A stretch of DNA of 7,360 nucleotides from an uncultured Alistipes sp. (GTDB taxonomy: Bacteria; Bacteroidota; Bacteroidia; Bacteroidales; Rikenellaceae). Location of the stretch: NCBI GenBank assembly GCA_947178455.1, contig CAMWYI010000090.1, positions 1-7,360 of the forward strand, in the 5' to 3' direction. A program made the translations under genes and the position numbers. The notes below the pieces were generated by a model. That model was not told where the DNA came from and ran no database searches. It saw nothing but the letters and a program-made list of their open reading frames with translations. Every line of letters starts with the position of its first letter. Positions within the stretch are counted from its first letter, which is position 1. Below, in pieces: positions 1 to 5,430 of this stretch.

Positions 1-1
1 G

Positions 2-27
2 GCACTTTTTGACGGAACAAAAAGTGC
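2..27. repeat. Perfect 9-bp inverted repeat (hairpin) at window edge
   Basis: The arms are GCACTTTTT (2-10) and AAAAAGTGC (19-27), with an 8-nt loop. No T-tract follows on the plus strand, so as an intact hairpin it is a poor terminator. The first ten bases, GGCACTTTTT, also resemble the 3' arm and T-tract of a terminator whose 5' arm would lie before the window, so it may end an unseen upstream gene. The two readings cannot be separated here. Confidence 0.4.
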
Positions 28-91
28 GGTGGTGTTAAGAAAACCGTCGTAAGCGTAGCTAATAGTCGCATAGAATAAAACTTATACCTGA

Positions 92-1402
92 ATGAAAACA
101 AGATTATTGACCTTTTGCCTATTGGCATTCGGCATCGCGACGCTGCATGCCGAGAACAATCCTTACCGCAGCGACATGCTGTGGGTGACCGTACCCGACC
201 ATGCCGATTGGCTCTACAAAACCGGCGAAAAAGCCGCTGTCGAGGTGCAGCTGTACCGCTACGGCATTCCGCAGGACGGCGTGACGGTCGACTACGAAAT
301 CGGCGGCGACATGATGCCTGCCGACAAGTCGGGTTCCGTAGTGCTCAAAAACGGCCGAGCCGTCATTCCGCTCGGCACGATGCGCCAGCCCGGCTTCCGC
401 GACTGCCGCATGACCGCCGTCGTCGACGGCCGCACCTATCGCCACCACGTCAAGGTCGGTTTTTCGCCCGAACGAATCGAACCCTACACGCAGCTGCCGG
501 ACGATTTCGTTGCTTTTTGGGAGGCGAATAAAGCCGAAGCGGCCCGTTTTCCGCTGACCTATACGAAAACGCCGGCTCCCGAGTATTGCACCCCGAATAT
601 CGACTGCTACTTAATAAAGTTGCAGTTGAACAAAGCGGGGCAGGCTATCTATGGGTATCTCTTTTATCCAAAAGGGGCCGAAGCGGGCAGCTGCCCCGTC
701 GTGTTATGCCCTCCCGGGGCAGGCATCAAGACCATCAAGGAGCCCCTGCGCCACAAGTACTACGCCGAGGCAGGCATGATTCGCTTCGAAATAGAGATAC
801 ACGGCCTGCATCCGGCGCTTCCTGCCGAAACGTTCAAAGAAATCAGCAACGCGTTCAACGGCCGCGAAAACGGTTATCTGACGAACGGGCTCGACAACCG
901 CGACAATTACTACATGAAACGGGTCTATCTGGCTTGCGTGCGGGCTATCGACCTGTTGACGTCGCTGCCCGAATGGGACGGCCGCAATGTCATCGTACAG
1001 GGCGGCAGTCAGGGAGGTGCGCTTTCGATCGTCACCGCCGGATTGGACAAACGGGTCACGGCCTGCGTCGCCAACCACCCCGCATTGGCCGACATGGCCG
1101 GATATAAGGCCGGTCGTGCGGGCGGTTATCCGCACTTTTTCCGCGTCGAGGGTATGGATACGCCCGACAAACTCCGTACGATGGCTTATTACGACGTCGT
1201 GAATTTCGCGCGATGCGTCACGGCCGACACCTATCTGACATGGGGTTACAACGACGACACCTGCCCGCCGACCACCAGTTATGCCACCTACAACGTGCTC
1301 CAATGCCCCAAAGAGGCGTTGATTACCCCCGTCAACGAACACTGGACTTCCGACACGACCGAGCACGGCCATTTGGATTGGATTCAACGGCGCTTGAAAT
1401 AA
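92..1402 (+). CDS. Secreted acetylxylan esterase-like alpha/beta hydrolase (AXE1 family)
   Basis: Probable periplasmic or secreted carbohydrate esterase that removes acetyl groups from xylan or related glycans. Residues 1-20 form a signal peptide, with likely cleavage after ATLHA. Residues about 30-125 look like an N-terminal beta-sandwich, and about 130-436 form the AXE1/cephalosporin-C deacetylase hydrolase domain. The triad can be placed: nucleophile Ser306 in GGSQGG, Asp388 in GYNDDTCPP, and His427 in EHGHLDW. At 436 aa it is normal for Bacteroidetes members with this extra N-terminal domain and shows no disruption. The ATG at 92 is chosen because it directly precedes the signal peptide; no Shine-Dalgarno is seen, as is usual in the phylum. 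No convincing TAnnTTTG promoter lies in the 91 bases upstream. Family assignment is strong; the actual substrate (xylan, other acetylated glycan or antibiotic) is inferred. A hairpin terminator follows 12 nt after the stop codon. Confidence 0.9.
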   Translation: MKTRLLTFCLLAFGIATLHAENNPYRSDMLWVTVPDHADWLYKTGEKAAVEVQLYRYGIPQDGVTVDYEIGGDMMPADKSGSVVLKNGRAVIPLGTMRQPGFRDCRMTAVVDGRTYRHHVKVGFSPERIEPYTQLPDDFVAFWEANKAEAARFPLTYTKTPAPEYCTPNIDCYLIKLQLNKAGQAIYGYLFYPKGAEAGSCPVVLCPPGAGIKTIKEPLRHKYYAEAGMIRFEIEIHGLHPALPAETFKEISNAFNGRENGYLTNGLDNRDNYYMKRVYLACVRAIDLLTSLPEWDGRNVIVQGGSQGGALSIVTAGLDKRVTACVANHPALADMAGYKAGRAGGYPHFFRVEGMDTPDKLRTMAYYDVVNFARCVTADTYLTWGYNDDTCPPTTSYATYNVLQCPKEALITPVNEHWTSDTTEHGHLDWIQRRLK

Positions 1403-1414
1403 ATTCTTAAAGGC

Positions 1415-1446
1415 AGAGGCTCTTTTTGTTCTTCAAAAGAGCCTCT
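1415..1446 (+). terminator. Hairpin terminator of the esterase gene
   Basis: AGAGGCTCTTTT (1415-1426) pairs perfectly with AAAAGAGCCTCT (1435-1446) around an 8-nt loop, giving a 12-bp stem. It lies just after the esterase stop codon. The tail after it is AT-rich but not a pure T run, so termination may be partial. Confidence 0.7.
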
Positions 1447-1501
1447 ATTCAATCTTTAATGCATTATGTCACGCGGGCCACAGTCTCCGGCCCACAAATA
1501 G

Positions 1502-1557
1502 GGTAACGGCGTAGAAACTGTCTGAAACAAGGGAACGGTCTATCGCGCTAATAAGAC
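1502..1557 (+). repeat. R repeat unit, copy 1
   Basis: First of two tandem units. It begins GGTAACGGCGTAG and ends with the conserved block GGTCTATCGCGCTAATAA, aligning without gaps to the next unit. The sequence before it (1473-1501: a GGGCC/GGCCC hairpin at 1475-1493, then ACAAATAGGG) matches the reverse complement of bases before the inverted copy at 2773-2826. The conserved element therefore reaches back to about 1471. Confidence 0.75.
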
Positions 1558-1611
1558 GGTAACGGCGCAGTAACCATCCGAAGCCCCACAACCGTGCATC
1601 GCGCCTAAAAC
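1558..1611 (+). repeat. R repeat unit, copy 2
   Basis: This 54-nt unit matches the reverse complement of 2773-2826 at 44 of 54 positions with no gaps by hand alignment. It starts GGTAACGGCGCAG and ends ATCGCGCCTAAAAC. It runs directly into the hairpin 1609-1629, as copy 3 runs into the identical hairpin at 2979-2995. It contains no gene. Confidence 0.78.
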
Positions 1612-1629
1612 CCGCTTTTTAAGCGGGTT
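1609..1629 (-). terminator. Repeat-borne hairpin overlapping the repressor stop codon
   Basis: AACCCGCTT (1609-1617) pairs with AAGCGGGTT (1621-1629) around a TTT loop. Read on the minus strand, the repressor's TAA stop (1630-1628) enters the stem, and GGGTTTTAGG follows, so it can serve as a short-tailed terminator for the repressor mRNA. The core CCCGCTTTTTAAGCGGG recurs exactly at 2979-2995, so it belongs to the repeat element rather than being private to this gene. Confidence 0.55.
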
Positions 1630-2299
1630 AGCGGATCGAGTTCATGCGGATGCTGGCTTTGACCAATGCCAGCGCACGGATGCGCGAAATCTCGACCTCC
1701 TTGTCGGCGTGATGCGGATTCTGACTCACCAACTTGACGTAACCTTCGCGCTCGGATTTTTGCAAGTATTTCACGGTGACGTACTCCTCGCCGTCGAGGT
1801 CGATCGACAACAGGTACATATCCCCCCAAAAAATATCCTCCATGTCGCGCAACTGCTTGTACAGCACGATGTCGCCGCTCTTCAACAACGGGTACATCGA
1901 ATCCCCCACGATGTAAATCGCCCCATCGCACTTCGGCAGATTGGGGATGTGGATGTAGTTGACCGGTTTGGCGTTGGCTTGGTCGGCAAACAACGGCACC
2001 AATCCGGCTGTTCCTTCGATCGAGTAGAGCGGCACGCTTTGCAGAGGCAGCGAATTGTCCGTGCGGTGCATATAGGCCGTGAAGTCGGGTTCGGCATTGA
2101 ACATTTGGCCATGTCCCGCTTCGAGCCATTCGGGGTTGACATTCAATTCTTGAACTAAAATGTTGCGATTGCGGGCCGAAAGCCTCGCCTTGCCCGTCTC
2201 GATCATCGACAAGGCTGCCTTGCCGATTCCAAGATGCTGTGCCAGTTGTTCTTGGGTCATCCCAAGCTCTTTCCGTATCAGTTTTACCCGTTCGTTCAT
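1628..2299 (-). CDS. CI/LexA-type repressor: XRE helix-turn-helix plus S24 self-cleaving peptidase
   Basis: A 223-aa phage-type transcriptional repressor. Residues 4-60 form an XRE helix-turn-helix (the TQEQLAQHLGIGKAALSMIE stretch covers the recognition helices). Residues about 85-215 form the LexA/CI peptidase domain. Catalytic Ser134 lies in VGDSMYP and Lys177 in VTVKYLQ, 43 residues apart, the same spacing as in lambda CI. A candidate autocleavage bond Ala98-Gly99 (GTAGL) lies 35 residues before the serine, as in LexA. The protein should therefore bind DNA as a dimer and inactivate itself when RecA filaments form. The ATG at 2299 gives a complete HTH. It diverges from the small gene at 2428 with its own good promoter and a palindrome in the leader. 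The stop codon lies in a repeat hairpin. Phage origin is inferred from type and neighbours; a chromosomal stress regulator of this class is the alternative. Confidence 0.88.
   Translation of the reverse strand: MNERVKLIRKELGMTQEQLAQHLGIGKAALSMIETGKARLSARNRNILVQELNVNPEWLEAGHGQMFNAEPDFTAYMHRTDNSLPLQSVPLYSIEGTAGLVPLFADQANAKPVNYIHIPNLPKCDGAIYIVGDSMYPLLKSGDIVLYKQLRDMEDIFWGDMYLLSIDLDGEEYVTVKYLQKSEREGYVKLVSQNPHHADKEVEISRIRALALVKASIRMNSIR
2142..2154. promoter_or_regulatory. Operator-like palindrome inside the repressor gene
   Basis: TTCAATTCTTGAA differs at one of 13 positions from the TTCAATTATTGAA core of the intergenic palindrome at 2352-2364. It lies in the coding sequence, in the part encoding the QELN residues after the HTH. 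The centres are 210 bp apart, close to 20 helical turns. It could be a second operator used for looping; chance is possible because the bases also encode protein. Confidence 0.35.
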
Positions 2300-2350
2300 G
2301 AAATGCGATTGAAAAATTTTATGAAGAAAAGTTCAAAATTGCAGAATAAA

Positions 2351-2365
2351 ATTCAATTATTGAAT
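2351..2365. promoter_or_regulatory. Putative repressor operator (perfect palindrome)
   Basis: ATTCAAT (2351-2357) and ATTGAAT (2359-2365) are perfect inverted arms around one T. The site lies just before the plus-strand -7 box (2367-2374) and just downstream of the expected minus-strand start, so a bound dimer could block both promoters. A loose half-site GTTCAA lies at 2330-2335. That the neighbouring repressor binds here is an inference from position and symmetry. Confidence 0.55.
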
Positions 2366-2366
2366 A

Positions 2367-2374
2367 TATCTTTG
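2367..2374 (+). promoter_or_regulatory. Promoter -7 box for the small gene
   Basis: TATCTTTG matches the Bacteroidetes -7 consensus TAnnTTTG exactly. The best upstream TTG (2339-2341) is 25 nt away, longer than the usual 19-21, so this promoter may be intrinsically weak. Transcription should start near 2380, which rules out the in-frame GTG at 2374 and favours ATG 2428 as start. Confidence 0.55.
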
Positions 2375-2380
2375 TGCTTG

Positions 2381-2412
2381 CAAAGTTAAGAAATTTATTT
2401 CAGGCGACAAAA
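2381..2412 (-). promoter_or_regulatory. Promoter of the repressor gene
   Basis: On the minus strand, TTTTG (2412-2408) is followed after 19 nt by TAACTTTG (2388-2381), a full match to the Bacteroidetes TTTG/TAnnTTTG promoter with standard spacing. The start should fall near 2375, giving a leader of about 75 nt that contains the palindrome 2351-2365. The -7 box is only 6 bp from the opposing -7 box at 2367-2374, so the two promoters compete for space. Confidence 0.65.
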
Positions 2413-2427
2413 TTTTTTCTATTCACC

Positions 2428-2715
2428 ATGCTTTACACCGTAACACCTGCATTGTATGAAGAAACGTTCTCCCGTTTGGCCGAAGCAATCGGCGACCGCA
2501 ACTATTTTTCGGGAACCGTCACCTTTGCGTTCGGCGGCGCGACGTGTCGGCTGACGACCTCGGTCATCGTCTACCGCCGCACCGAATCGCTACCCGAAGG
2601 CGATTTCGAGGTCATCGACGACTTGGTTCCCGTGTGGTGGGAGTTCCACACCGAAACCGACGAGGGCGAAGTTCCCAACGATTTTTCATTCTCCCATTTA
2701 AGAAATGGGTTCTAA
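2428..2715 (+). CDS. Small conserved-looking protein of unknown function, divergent from the repressor
   Basis: A 95-aa acidic protein I cannot place in a named family. It has no signal peptide or membrane segment, so it is probably cytoplasmic. Visible features are an N-terminal helix (about residues 7-20), a beta-rich middle with TVTFAFGGATCRL and TSVIVYRR, and an acidic C-terminal half containing VPVWWEFHTE and DEGEVPNDFSFS. The frame also opens upstream with GTG at 2374, but that base is part of the -7 box, so ATG 2428 is preferred. The last codons (HLRNGF) come from a hairpin at 2693-2709, and the L repeat starts one base after the stop codon. The original C-terminus may therefore have been replaced by the repeat. 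As the gene divergent from a CI-type repressor it is the likely regulated target, like a cro or early gene, but no HTH is seen. The gene is likely real; its function is unknown. Confidence 0.65.
   Translation: MLYTVTPALYEETFSRLAEAIGDRNYFSGTVTFAFGGATCRLTTSVIVYRRTESLPEGDFEVIDDLVPVWWEFHTETDEGEVPNDFSFSHLRNGF
2693..2709. repeat. Hairpin in the 3' end of the small gene
   Basis: CCCATTT (2693-2699) and AAATGGG (2703-2709) pair perfectly around an AAG loop. The design, a 7-bp stem with CCC/GGG ends and a 3-nt loop, is the same as the repeat hairpins CCCGCTT-TTT-AAGCGGG at 1611-1627 and 2979-2995. It sits directly before the L repeat and supplies the final codons of the small gene. Confidence 0.55.
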
Positions 2716-2757
2716 ACGCTACGGGAGGCCTTGCGGTTTCGGGTTGTCAGGAAGCGC
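2716..2757 (+). repeat. L repeat unit, copy 1
   Basis: This 42-nt block begins ACGCTACGG and ends GTCAGGAAGCGC. It matches 6248-6289 at 37 of 42 positions by hand alignment. It starts one base after the small gene's stop codon. A 6-bp hairpin (GGCGTT-AAC-AACGCC, 2758-2772) links it to the inverted R unit at 2773. Confidence 0.75.
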
Positions 2758-2772
2758 GGCGTTAACAACGCC

Positions 2773-2826
2773 GTTTTAAGCGCGAAAGACGGTCGTCGGG
2801 CTTCGCAAGGTTTCTGCGCCGTAACC
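2773..2826 (-). repeat. R repeat unit, inverted copy 4
   Basis: Read on the minus strand this is a full 54-nt R unit matching 1558-1611 at 44 of 54 positions without gaps. The homology continues past it: ACAAATAGGG and, after an extra stretch of about 60 nt, a GGGCC/GGCCC hairpin matching bases before copy 1. It faces the direct copy at 2925-2978, forming a large imperfect inverted repeat. Confidence 0.75.
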
Positions 2827-2840
2827 CTATTTGTAGGTCG

Positions 2841-2916
2841 CAGCCTGCGGAGTGTACGCTCGTGAGAGCGGGCCTCCGCCGCCGGAGGCTGCGGCCCGCG
2901 CGACGCAAAGCGTCGC
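2841..2916. repeat. GC-rich cluster of three hairpins between facing R units
   Basis: Three stems are packed together. They are CGCTC/GAGCG (2857-2861 with 2866-2870), GCCTCCG/CGGAGGC (2872-2878 with 2883-2889; an alternative outer stem GCGGGCC/GGCCCGC pairs 2868-2874 with 2893-2899), and GCGACGC/GCGTCGC with an AAA loop (2900-2916). No frame here looks coding. The cluster could be the structured core of the repeat element or of a non-coding RNA; a plain insertion into the repeat is the alternative. Confidence 0.5.
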
Positions 2917-2924
2917 TTATATTC

Positions 2925-2978
2925 GGTGATAGCGCAACTGACCGCCTGAAACATGAGAACGGTCTATCGCGCCTAAAT
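2925..2978 (+). repeat. R repeat unit, copy 3
   Basis: Its 3' half (CTGAAAC ... GAACGGTCTATCGCGC) is nearly identical to copy 1, while the 5' part is more diverged and carries one extra base. It runs straight into the hairpin at 2979-2995. No coding frame is evident. Confidence 0.7.
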
Positions 2979-2995
2979 CCCGCTTTTTAAGCGGG
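2979..2995. repeat. Repeat hairpin, second exact copy
   Basis: CCCGCTTTTTAAGCGGG is identical to 1611-1627. It is a 7-bp stem with a TTT loop that closes the composite repeat 51 nt before the terminase start codon. A CGTTTTC tail follows on the plus strand, so it might attenuate transcription entering the terminase gene. Confidence 0.65.
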
Positions 2996-3046
2996 CGTTT
3001 TCTGACTTTCCGAAGTGCACTGACCTTCCGTAGCCCTAATAAAATT

Positions 3047-4507
3047 ATGAATTGTGAATTTATTTCGCAATCTCCGACGGCCTCCGAACCGGTCGGGGAT
3101 TTCTGCTCCTTCGAGCATTTCGCTTCGGAGGTTTATCCGTTTCTCGAACTGCAACGGTTCCACCGCGCCTATTACCGCGTGTTGGAGGCTTTCGCGCTCG
3201 GCCGCGTGCGGCGGCTCATCATCACCATGCCACCCCAACACGGCAAAAGCGTCGGCGCGACCACCCTGCTGCCCGCCTATCTGCTCGGCCTCGACCCCGA
3301 TTGCCGCGTGGCTATCGCTTCGTATTCGGGGCAGCTGGCGTCGAAGTTCAACCGCCGCGTGCAGCGCATTCTCGAATCGCGCGAATACGAGGCGCTGTTC
3401 CCCGCGACCACCATCAAAAAAGGCTCCAAACCGCCCAGTTACATCCGCACGGCCGACGAAGTGGAAATCATCGACCGGCGGGGCAGCCTGCTGTCTGTGG
3501 GGCGCGAGGGCTCGCTCACGGGCAACCGCGTCGACTGCTTCATCCTCGACGACCTCTACAAGGACGCGCTCGAAGCCAATTCGCCCCTCGTGCGGGCCAA
3601 CTGCTGGGAGTGGTATACGTCGGTCGTGCGCACGCGCATGCACAACCTTTCGCGCGAATTGATCGTCTTCACGCGGTGGCACGAGGAAGACCTCATCGGC
3701 ACCTTGATGAGCCGCGAGCCGGTCGAGGAGCTGCACTCGTGGAGCCAGCTCGACGGCCTGCCCGCCGACAAGTGGCTGCATCTGAATTTCGAGGCCCTCA
3801 AATCTTCGCCGCCCTCCGAAATCGACCCGCGTGCGGCGGGCGAGGCCTTGTGGCCCGAGCAGCACGGCACGGCGTTGCTCGAAGCCAAACGGCGGCTCGA
3901 CCCCATTCAGTTCGAGGCGATGTATCAGGGCCACCCCTCGTCGCGCGAGGGGCTGCTGTACGGGCTCAATTTCTCGGAATACGACGAGCTGCCCCGCGAG
4001 GTCGTGCGCCGCGCCAATTACACCGACACGGCCGATACGGGCGACGATTACTTGTGCTCGTTGTCCTACGCGGTCGACGCCGACGGCATCGTCTACATCA
4101 CCGACGCCGTTTACTCGCGCGAGCCGATGGAGACGACCGAGCCGCTGGTGGCCGAGATGTTGGTGCGTTCCGATACGCGGCAGGCGGCTATCGAGAGCAA
4201 CAACGGCGGGCGCGGTTTTGCGCGGGCCGTGCAGGCTCTCGCGCCGAGCGTGCGGGTCGAGTGGTTCCACCAGCACGGCAACAAGGAGGCGCGTATCCTC
4301 TCCAATTCGGCGACGGCCCTGCATCTGCTGCGGTTTCCGCGCGGGTGGAACCTGCGCTGGCCTGAACTCTATGCCCACCTGACCACCTATCGCCGCCGGT
4401 TCCGTACCAACCGCTGGCACGATGCGGCCGATGTCGTGACGGGCATCGTCGAACGCGAAGCAAGCGGTTCGGGCGGCCGTCGTCTGCGCGGCGTGAGGTT
4501 TTTATAA
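3047..4507 (+). CDS. Phage terminase large subunit (TerL), apparently intact
   Basis: A 486-aa DNA-packaging motor: the ATPase threads phage DNA into proheads and the C-terminal nuclease cuts concatemers. Walker A is MPPQHGKS (61-68). Walker B is CFILDDLY (164-171), with the Asp-Asp ending usual in this subfamily. The coupling motif is IVFTRWHEED (206-215). The RNase H-like nuclease domain (about 320-470) keeps its acidic residues: Asp327 in YTDTAD, Glu383 in AIESNNGG, and Asp459/Asp462 in RWHDAADVV. These motifs fit the TIGR01630/Terminase_6C-type group. Length is normal and no frameshift is seen. ATG 3047 follows an AT-rich stretch (AATAAAATT) without a Shine-Dalgarno. Odd points: no portal, capsid or small terminase follows (the next genes are envelope genes), and base composition is as GC-rich as the neighbours, suggesting long residence or a host-adapted phage. 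It may once have been co-transcribed with the small gene at 2428. It may be a prophage remnant, a satellite or a domesticated gene. Confidence 0.9.
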   Translation: MNCEFISQSPTASEPVGDFCSFEHFASEVYPFLELQRFHRAYYRVLEAFALGRVRRLIITMPPQHGKSVGATTLLPAYLLGLDPDCRVAIASYSGQLASKFNRRVQRILESREYEALFPATTIKKGSKPPSYIRTADEVEIIDRRGSLLSVGREGSLTGNRVDCFILDDLYKDALEANSPLVRANCWEWYTSVVRTRMHNLSRELIVFTRWHEEDLIGTLMSREPVEELHSWSQLDGLPADKWLHLNFEALKSSPPSEIDPRAAGEALWPEQHGTALLEAKRRLDPIQFEAMYQGHPSSREGLLYGLNFSEYDELPREVVRRANYTDTADTGDDYLCSLSYAVDADGIVYITDAVYSREPMETTEPLVAEMLVRSDTRQAAIESNNGGRGFARAVQALAPSVRVEWFHQHGNKEARILSNSATALHLLRFPRGWNLRWPELYAHLTTYRRRFRTNRWHDAADVVTGIVEREASGSGGRRLRGVRFL

Positions 4508-4640
4508 ACGATGTTTCGGGTGGCCTGACGGCTGTTTTCGTGACTGCACTCCGGTCGTTCTTGTCCGTGCTGCCGGATGCCTCCTTGTTTCCGTCTCGCG
4601 CGAGCACCCGTGCGGCGGAGCGATACGCCGGAACGTCCTG

Positions 4641-4682
4641 ACCGTCATCCGAACGGCCGCTTCGGAGCCTGCGGCCGACGGT
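4641..4682. other. Hairpin between terminase and lipoprotein genes
   Basis: CGGCCGC (4654-4660) pairs with GCGGCCG (4671-4677), extended after an internal bulge by ACCGT/ACGGT (4641-4645 with 4678-4682). ATTTTGTTTG follows 8-9 nt later on the plus strand. It may weakly terminate terminase transcription or lie in the lipoprotein leader. The rest of 4508-4731 shows no gene; TTTGTTTG at 4692-4699 is one base off a -7 box. Confidence 0.35.
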
Positions 4683-4731
4683 GGAACGGATTTTGTTTGC
4701 GAAGCGTCGGACATCATAACCGAAAACATTT

Positions 4732-5394
4732 ATGAACAGAAAAACGTTGCTCTACTTGCTCGTCGGGTGGCTGGCGGCAGCGGGCGTGGCCTGCCAGCAC
4801 GAACCTTCGACGTCGGATTTCTACGGGGACTACATGGTCTACACGGATCACGACACGGAGATCGATTTCGGCGCATTCACGACCTACTATCTGCCCGACA
4901 GCATCCTGCTCATCGGCAACCGCCACAAGGCGGAGTACTGGAAAGACGAACGCGCCCAGCGCATCATCGCCGCAGCGGTCAACGGATTCGATGCGGCCGG
5001 CTACCAGCGCGTCGACGACAAGACGACGGCATCGTTCGGCGTGCAGATGAGTTATGTCGAACAGGTGACCTACTTCGTCGGGTACGACTATGCTTATTGG
5101 TGGTGGTACTACCCCTACTATTGGAATCCGGGTTATTGGGGTTCGTGGTGGGACGGCTGGCACTACCCCTACTATGTGCAGTACGGCTATACGGCCGGTT
5201 CGCTGTTGATGGAGATGGTCGACCTCGAAGCCGAAACGGCCGAAGGTACGCCACTGCCCGTCGTCTGGGACACGTACATCGGCGGTCTGTTGAGTTCGTC
5301 CGAGCGGGTCAACCTCGACCGTGCGGTGACGGCTGTCGAGCAGGCATTCGCGCAGTCGCCCTATCTGAAACAGTCGGCACAGGTCAACCGATAG
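4732..5394 (+). CDS. DUF4136-type lipoprotein with an aromatic-rich centre
   Basis: A 220-aa envelope lipoprotein. Residues 1-20 are a short signal sequence ending in a loose lipobox (GVA-Cys21), so Cys21 would be lipidated and the protein membrane-anchored. The mature part reads as a DUF4136-like fold: residues about 29-112 carry strand-rich sequence with DFGAFTTYYLPD, the centre is extreme in composition, and the C-terminal part (155-212) has the typical ending with a helix around ERVNLDRAVTAVEQAF. Of residues 114-153, 23 of 40 are Tyr, Trp or Phe (for example AYWWWYYPYYW), which suggests a surface for stacking on glycans, lipid or a partner barrel. ATG 4732 directly precedes the signal sequence. 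The stop codon is 36 nt before the outer-membrane protein gene, so the two are probably an operon and may act together at the outer membrane. No catalytic motif is visible; the molecular role is unknown. Confidence 0.8.
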   Translation: MNRKTLLYLLVGWLAAAGVACQHEPSTSDFYGDYMVYTDHDTEIDFGAFTTYYLPDSILLIGNRHKAEYWKDERAQRIIAAAVNGFDAAGYQRVDDKTTASFGVQMSYVEQVTYFVGYDYAYWWWYYPYYWNPGYWGSWWDGWHYPYYVQYGYTAGSLLMEMVDLEAETAEGTPLPVVWDTYIGGLLSSSERVNLDRAVTAVEQAFAQSPYLKQSAQVNR

Positions 5395-5430
5395 CCCGAC
5401 GCGTTTCACCGAATTTAACAAAGCAATTTT

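Noticed and set aside
31..55. Degenerate R/L fragment before the esterase (GTTAAG...CGTAAGCG)
   Set aside because: About 17 of 22 positions resemble the linker and R junction at 2762-2783, but the match stops at once on both sides and is too short to call.
704..1387. 227-codon minus-strand frame opposite the esterase
   Set aside because: It lies entirely over the hydrolase domain with its catalytic triad; composition is that of a reverse-strand shadow.
1502..1611. Short CRISPR-like array
   Set aside because: The two units are directly adjacent, diverged along their length and have no unique spacers; further copies lie inverted elsewhere. It is a dispersed repeat.
2374..2427. Upstream GTG start that would add 18 residues to the small protein
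   Set aside because: The GTG overlaps the last base of the -7 box, so it precedes the expected transcript start; ATG 2428 is better placed.
2987..4420. 477-codon open frame antisense to the terminase
   Set aside because: GC-rich coding DNA leaves long open antisense frames. The protein has Arg/Val/Ala-rich shadow composition and no motifs, while the plus strand carries all TerL motifs.
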